NCBI RefSeq assembly: GCF_000300975.2
Contig: NZ_AEEC02000013.1
Coordinates: forward strand, 1-64,000
Reading direction: 5' to 3'
Source of the DNA: Herbaspirillum frisingense GSF30
Lineage (GTDB): Bacteria > Pseudomonadota > Gammaproteobacteria > Burkholderiales > Burkholderiaceae_D
DNA: 64,000 nt
Shown here piece by piece: positions 60,889 through 64,000 of this stretch. Numbering within the stretch: position 1 is the first letter of the stretch; every line of letters starts with the position of its first letter. The translations under genes were made by a program, and so were the position numbers. The notes beneath the pieces were generated by a model. It was not told the DNA's origin and did no database searches. It saw nothing but the letters and a program-made list of their open reading frames with translations.

Positions 60889-62817
60889 TCAGGCCGCCTG
60901 GTTGTCGCTGGCGGCCAACTGCTTCAGGCCGCCCTTCTTCAGATGCACCAGCAACAGCGACAGCGCCGCCGGGGTCACGCCGGAAATGCGCGAGGCCTGG
61001 CCCAGGGTCTCGGGGCGATGCTTGTTGAGCTTCTGGCGTACTTCGATGGACAGTGCCTTGACGTCCATGTAATCCAGATCGGCGGGCAGCTTCAGGTTTT
61101 CGCTATGGTCCTGGCGGCTGATCTCGTTGGCCTGGCGGGCGATGTAACCGGCGTACTTGACCTGGATCTCGACCTGCTCGCGCACCGGGCCGTCTTCGAT
61201 GCCGGGGCCGGCCAGGGGCTGGCCTTCGGTACCGGTCAGGCTCATCAGGCTGTCGTAGTTGACGTTGGGACGGCGCAGCAGGTCCAGCAGGTTGTATTCG
61301 CGCTCAATGGCCTTGCCCAGCACGCGCTCGGCTTCGGCAGCGGCGAGGATGCGCGGATTCACCCAGGTGGATTTGAGGCGTTCCATTTCACGTGAAACGG
61401 CTTCGCGCTTGCGTTCGAAGGCTTCCCACTGGGCATCGCCCACGCAACCCAGTTCGCGGCCGATTTCGGTCAGGCGCAGGTCGGCATTGTCTTCGCGCAG
61501 CGAGAGACGGTATTCGGCGCGGCTGGTGAACATGCGATACGGCTCCTGCACGCCCTGGGTGACCAGGTCATCGACCAGCACGCCCAGATAGGCTTCGTCG
61601 CGGCGCGGAGTCCAGGCGTCGCGGCCCTGGGTCTGCAAGGCGGCGTTGATGCCGGCCAGCATGCCCTGGGCGGCGGCTTCTTCGTAACCGGTGGTGCCAT
61701 TGATCTGGCCGGCGAAGAACAGGCCCTGGACCTGGCGGGTCTCCAGCGAGGACTTCAGGCCACGCGGGTCGTAGTAATCGTATTCGATGGCATAGCCGGG
61801 GCGCAGGATGTGGGCGTTTTCCATGCCCTTCATCGAGCGCACCAGCTCCAGCTGCACGTCGAATGGCAGGCTGGTGGAGATGCCATTGGGGTAGAACTCG
61901 TGGGTGGTCAGGCCCTCGGGTTCCAGGTAGATCTGGTGAGAATCCTTGCTGGCGAAGCGATGGATCTTGTCTTCGATGGAGGGGCAGTAACGCGGGCCCA
62001 CGCCTTCGATGACGCCGGTGTACATGGGGCTGCGATCCAGGCCGCCACGGATGATGTCGTGGGTACGGCTGTTGGTATGGGTGATCCAGCACGGCATCTG
62101 GCGCGGATGCATGGCGGCGTTGCCCATGACGGAGAACACCGGTACCGGATCGAGATCGCCTGGTTGTTCTTCCAGGATGGCCAGGTTGATGCTGCGGCCA
62201 TCGATACGCGGCGGCGTGCCGGTTTTCAAACGGCCTTGCGGCAGCTTCAATTCCTTCAATCGGGCGGAAAGCGAGACGGCTGGCGGATCACCGGCACGGC
62301 CGCCGGAATAATTGTTCAGTCCTACGTGGATTTTCCCGTCCAGGAAGGTACCCGCGGTCAATACCACTGCATGGCCCGCGAAGCGGATACCGGCCTGGGT
62401 CACAGCGCCGACGACGCGGTCACCTTCCAGCATCAGGTCATCCACTGCCTGCTGGAACAGCCACAGGTTGGGCTGGTTCTCCAGACGGGAGCGGATCGCT
62501 GCCTTGTACAGGATGCGGTCAGCCTGGGCGCGGGTAGCGCGCACGGCCGGCCCTTTGGAGGAGTTCAGGATGCGGAACTGGATGCCCGCCTCGTCGGTGG
62601 CAATGGCCATCGCCCCACCCATGGCATCGACTTCCTTGACCAGGTGACCCTTGCCGATCCCGCCAATGGAGGGATTGCAGGACATCTGGCCCAGCGTCTC
62701 GATGTTGTGCGTCAAGAGCAGGGTTTTCTGGCCCATGCGGGCTGCGGCCAGTGCAGCTTCGGTGCCGGCGTGACCGCCGCCAACGACAATGACGTCAAAT
62801 TGTGTGGGGAATAGCAT
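60889..62817 (-). CDS. mnmG: tRNA uridine-34 modification enzyme MnmG (GidA)
   Basis: A 642-aa FAD protein that with MnmE makes cmnm5U at the wobble position. The FAD motif is [21 protein letters not shown]. Family parts are [53 protein letters not shown] and [17 protein letters not shown]. The C-terminal helical domain ends in [13 protein letters not shown]. It is the first gene of the mnmG-rsmG-parAB cluster. A -10-like TATAAT lies on the minus strand at 62855-62860. Confidence 0.97.
   Translation of the reverse strand: MLFPTQFDVIVVGGGHAGTEAALAAARMGQKTLLLTHNIETLGQMSCNPSIGGIGKGHLVKEVDAMGGAMAIATDEAGIQFRILNSSKGPAVRATRAQADRILYKAAIRSRLENQPNLWLFQQAVDDLMLEGDRVVGAVTQAGIRFAGHAVVLTAGTFLDGKIHVGLNNYSGGRAGDPPAVSLSARLKELKLPQGRLKTGTPPRIDGRSINLAILEEQPGDLDPVPVFSVMGNAAMHPRQMPCWITHTNSRTHDIIRGGLDRSPMYTGVIEGVGPRYCPSIEDKIHRFASKDSHQIYLEPEGLTTHEFYPNGISTSLPFDVQLELVRSMKGMENAHILRPGYAIEYDYYDPRGLKSSLETRQVQGLFFAGQINGTTGYEEAAAQGMLAGINAALQTQGRDAWTPRRDEAYLGVLVDDLVTQGVQEPYRMFTSRAEYRLSLREDNADLRLTEIGRELGCVGDAQWEAFERKREAVSREMERLKSTWVNPRILAAAEAERVLGKAIEREYNLLDLLRRPNVNYDSLMSLTGTEGQPLAGPGIEDGPVREQVEIQVKYAGYIARQANEISRQDHSENLKLPADLDYMDVKALSIEVRQKLNKHRPETLGQASRISGVTPAALSLLLVHLKKGGLKQLAASDNQAA
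61384..61399. promoter_or_regulatory. parS-like sequence inside mnmG
   Basis: CATTTCACGTGAAACG matches the parS 16-mer TGTTTCACGTGAAACA at 13 of 16 positions and keeps the full central TTTCACGTGAAAC. It lies inside the coding sequence of mnmG. Whether ParB binds here is inferred only. Confidence 0.45.
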
Positions 62818-62854
62818 GATGCGGGCCTCGTGGTGAGGTGAGAACAGAGGCGAG

Positions 62855-62860
62855 ATTATA
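62855..62860 (-). promoter_or_regulatory. possible -10 of the mnmG operon
   Basis: On the minus strand this reads TATAAT, 38 bases before mnmG. The expected -35 position is poor, so a full promoter is not established. Confidence 0.35.
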
Positions 62861-62989
62861 AGACCTTTTATCCGGAGGGGTCGGCAGGCAGGTCCCTGGC
62901 TGTTGGTTTACCGCACTTCCCTGCCCTGTCTAACGCTATCGGCGATGACTTCCGATAGGTATAGCTGATCAATGAAACAGCATCGCTAC

Positions 62990-63005
62990 TGTTTCACGTG
63001 GAACA
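62990..63005. promoter_or_regulatory. parS site 1 (one mismatch)
   Basis: TGTTTCACGTGGAACA differs at one position from the consensus TGTTTCACGTGAAACA. It lies 172 bases upstream of mnmG, on the origin side, and 85 bases from the second site. parA and parB are encoded downstream. Confidence 0.85.
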
Positions 63006-63048
63006 TCGGGAGGATGTCTTTGTGCTTGGATGAAATTCAACGAGCAAA

Positions 63049-63072
63049 TAAAAACGGAGCCATCGGCTCCGT
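63049..63072 (-). terminator. terminator of the TSUP permease gene
   Basis: A perfect 8-bp stem (63054-63061 with 63065-63072) with a 3-base loop is followed by TTTTTA on the minus strand. It lies after the permease gene and between the two parS sites, so separates the permease from mnmG. Confidence 0.78.
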
Positions 63073-63090
63073 CTTCAACTTCATTCACGC

Positions 63091-63106
63091 TGTTTCACGT
63101 GAAACA
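63091..63106. promoter_or_regulatory. parS site 2 (perfect match)
   Basis: TGTTTCACGTGAAACA is an exact 16-bp parS palindrome. It sits 13 bases from the TSUP stop. The site is the best ParB-binding candidate in the window. Confidence 0.95.
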
Positions 63107-63119
63107 TCAAACATGCTTT

Positions 63120-63881
63120 CTAGCGAAGAAACGCGTCGTACCCGGACTTCAGGATCAACGCTCCGACCACGATCAGGAACAACTTGCGCACAAAGACGCT
63201 GCCATGCTTCATCGCCAGTCGGGTGCCAACCAGCGAGCCACCGATATTGAATATTGCCATCAGCAGACCCAATTGCCAGATCACATGGCCGCTATACCCG
63301 AACCAGCACAAGGCTGCGAGATTGGTCGCGATGTTGACGAACTTGGAGACCGCCGATGCCGACAGGAAGTCATAGCTGAACACTCGTACGAACAGGAAGA
63401 CCAGGAAGCTCCCCGTACCCGGGCCGAACACACCGTCGTAGAAACCGACCGCACCACCGATCAGGGCGGCGTAGATCATTTCCCTGCTCCCACTCAACGT
63501 GGGCGCATGGGTCGTACCGAAATCCTTCTTCTTCAGCGTGTACAGCGCCACCGCGATCAATACAAAGGGCAAGGCCTTGCGGATCAGATCCGTCGGGATA
63601 TGCGTCACCACGTACGCACCGAAGAAGGAAAAGGCAAACGCCGCCATGGCCGCCGGTGTCACGGTGCTCCAACGTACTGCCACCTTGCGCGCAAAATTGA
63701 TGGCGGCAGCACTGGTACCCATGACGCCGGCCACTTTGTTGGTACCCAGCAGCGTGGCCGGTGCGGTATTGGGAAAGACCGAGAACAAGGTCGGCACCAG
63801 CACCAGCCCTCCCCCGCCCACCACCGCATCGATCAGACCGGCAACGAACGCAGCGCCGCACAGGATGACGTAATCAAGCAT
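63120..63881 (-). CDS. TSUP (TauE/SafE) family permease
   Basis: A 253-aa membrane protein with about seven or eight helices and two TSUP repeats: GAAFVAGLIDAVVGGGGLVLVPTL and AALIGGAVGFYDGVFGPGTGSFLVFLFVRVF. Family members move sulfite, sulfonates or sulfoacetate-like anions. It stands alone, with a terminator before the parS site. It may be linked to the sulfur genes at 22-26 kb only in function, not in position. Confidence 0.88.
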   Translation of the reverse strand: MLDYVILCGAAFVAGLIDAVVGGGGLVLVPTLFSVFPNTAPATLLGTNKVAGVMGTSAAAINFARKVAVRWSTVTPAAMAAFAFSFFGAYVVTHIPTDLIRKALPFVLIAVALYTLKKKDFGTTHAPTLSGSREMIYAALIGGAVGFYDGVFGPGTGSFLVFLFVRVFSYDFLSASAVSKFVNIATNLAALCWFGYSGHVIWQLGLLMAIFNIGGSLVGTRLAMKHGSVFVRKLFLIVVGALILKSGYDAFLR

Positions 63882-63924
63882 GCCTCACCTCCATGACGAA
63901 ACGGACCGGACCGGCATAAGGTGA

Positions 63925-63933
63925 TGTGGACAA
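63925..63933. promoter_or_regulatory. DnaA-box-like sequence, one mismatch
   Basis: TGTGGACAA reads TTGTCCACA on the other strand, one base from the DnaA box TTATCCACA. It lies 43 bases before a better box at 63968. Both could be the edge of an origin region that continues beyond the window. Confidence 0.4.
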
Positions 63934-63967
63934 GGGGAAGATGGGACCGATAGCAGTGACGCAAGGC

Positions 63968-63976
63968 TGTGCATAA
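63968..63976. promoter_or_regulatory. DnaA-box-like sequence, matches TTATNCACA
   Basis: TGTGCATAA reads TTATGCACA on the minus strand, an exact match to the DnaA-box consensus TTATNCACA. It lies at the right end of the window, 95 bases from the TSUP start. One box is not an origin, but the surroundings (parS, parAB, mnmG) support it. Confidence 0.5.
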
Positions 63977-64000
63977 GATAAGACGCGGATTGGTGATCTG

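Noticed and set aside
1-64000. tRNA or rRNA genes
   Set aside because: Reading for cloverleaf arms and T-loop sequences gave no candidate; a tRNA search program would be needed to exclude them fully.

Overview
The window looks like chromosomal DNA of a Herbaspirillum-like member of the Oxalobacteraceae (Betaproteobacteria). The coding regions are GC-rich and densely packed. They include Burkholderiales-typical families (DUF2863, DUF3717, DUF2917), a PHA phasin with upstream motifs resembling those described for Herbaspirillum PhbF, the glrK-qseG-glrR system and a mnmG-rsmG-parA-parB cluster with nearby parS sites. The genus is an inference from gene content and was not tested by alignment. 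About 56 protein genes are supported. I see no rRNA, tRNA, CRISPR array, prophage or transposase.

Layout. Positions 1-11 kb hold an AT-rich noncoding stretch, a BON-domain protein, the glrK-qseG-glrR envelope two-component system, an M20 peptidase, an MFS exporter, an HD-GYP protein and a folE-BLUF pair. Positions 10.6-22 kb hold an orphan FlgH-like lipoprotein, other lipoproteins, DadA, an SDR, an amino-acid ABC transporter split by a 266-bp MITE-like element and two small genes, DUF2863 and an EamA transporter. Positions 22-26 kb carry a sulfur-scavenging set (MetQ-like binding protein, two DszA/SfnB-type flavin enzymes). Positions 26-40 kb carry a patatin, a phasin with a two-site operator, an FAD oxidoreductase divergent from a MarR-GNAT fusion, MnmC, a GntR-AEC pair, a GGDEF/EAL protein and a COG0523 GTPase.

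Positions 40-50 kb contain ribA, lipA, lipB, a LysR/DUF2917 pair, ybeD-like DUF493, a class IV aminotransferase, an SbmA-like ABC protein, a chemoreceptor and an HD hydrolase. Positions 50-57 kb contain an exporter-type ABC protein, a palindromic repeat element and a divergent bglX/opgG pair that may both act on periplasmic beta-glucans. Positions 57-64 kb contain parB, parA, a LysE exporter, a lipocalin, rsmG and mnmG, then two parS sites, a TSUP permease and DnaA-box-like sequences at the right edge. The right end therefore probably lies close to the replication origin.

The most notable points are the MITE-like element at 16.7 kb, the palindromic repeat at 52.7 kb, a degenerate methyltransferase half in MnmC, paired GRTTGC-N5-GCAAYC operators in front of the MarR-GNAT gene, the folE-BLUF operon, and a shared leader motif in front of two unlinked lipoprotein genes. 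I found no clearly new multi-gene system. The best candidates for undescribed biology are these smaller items.
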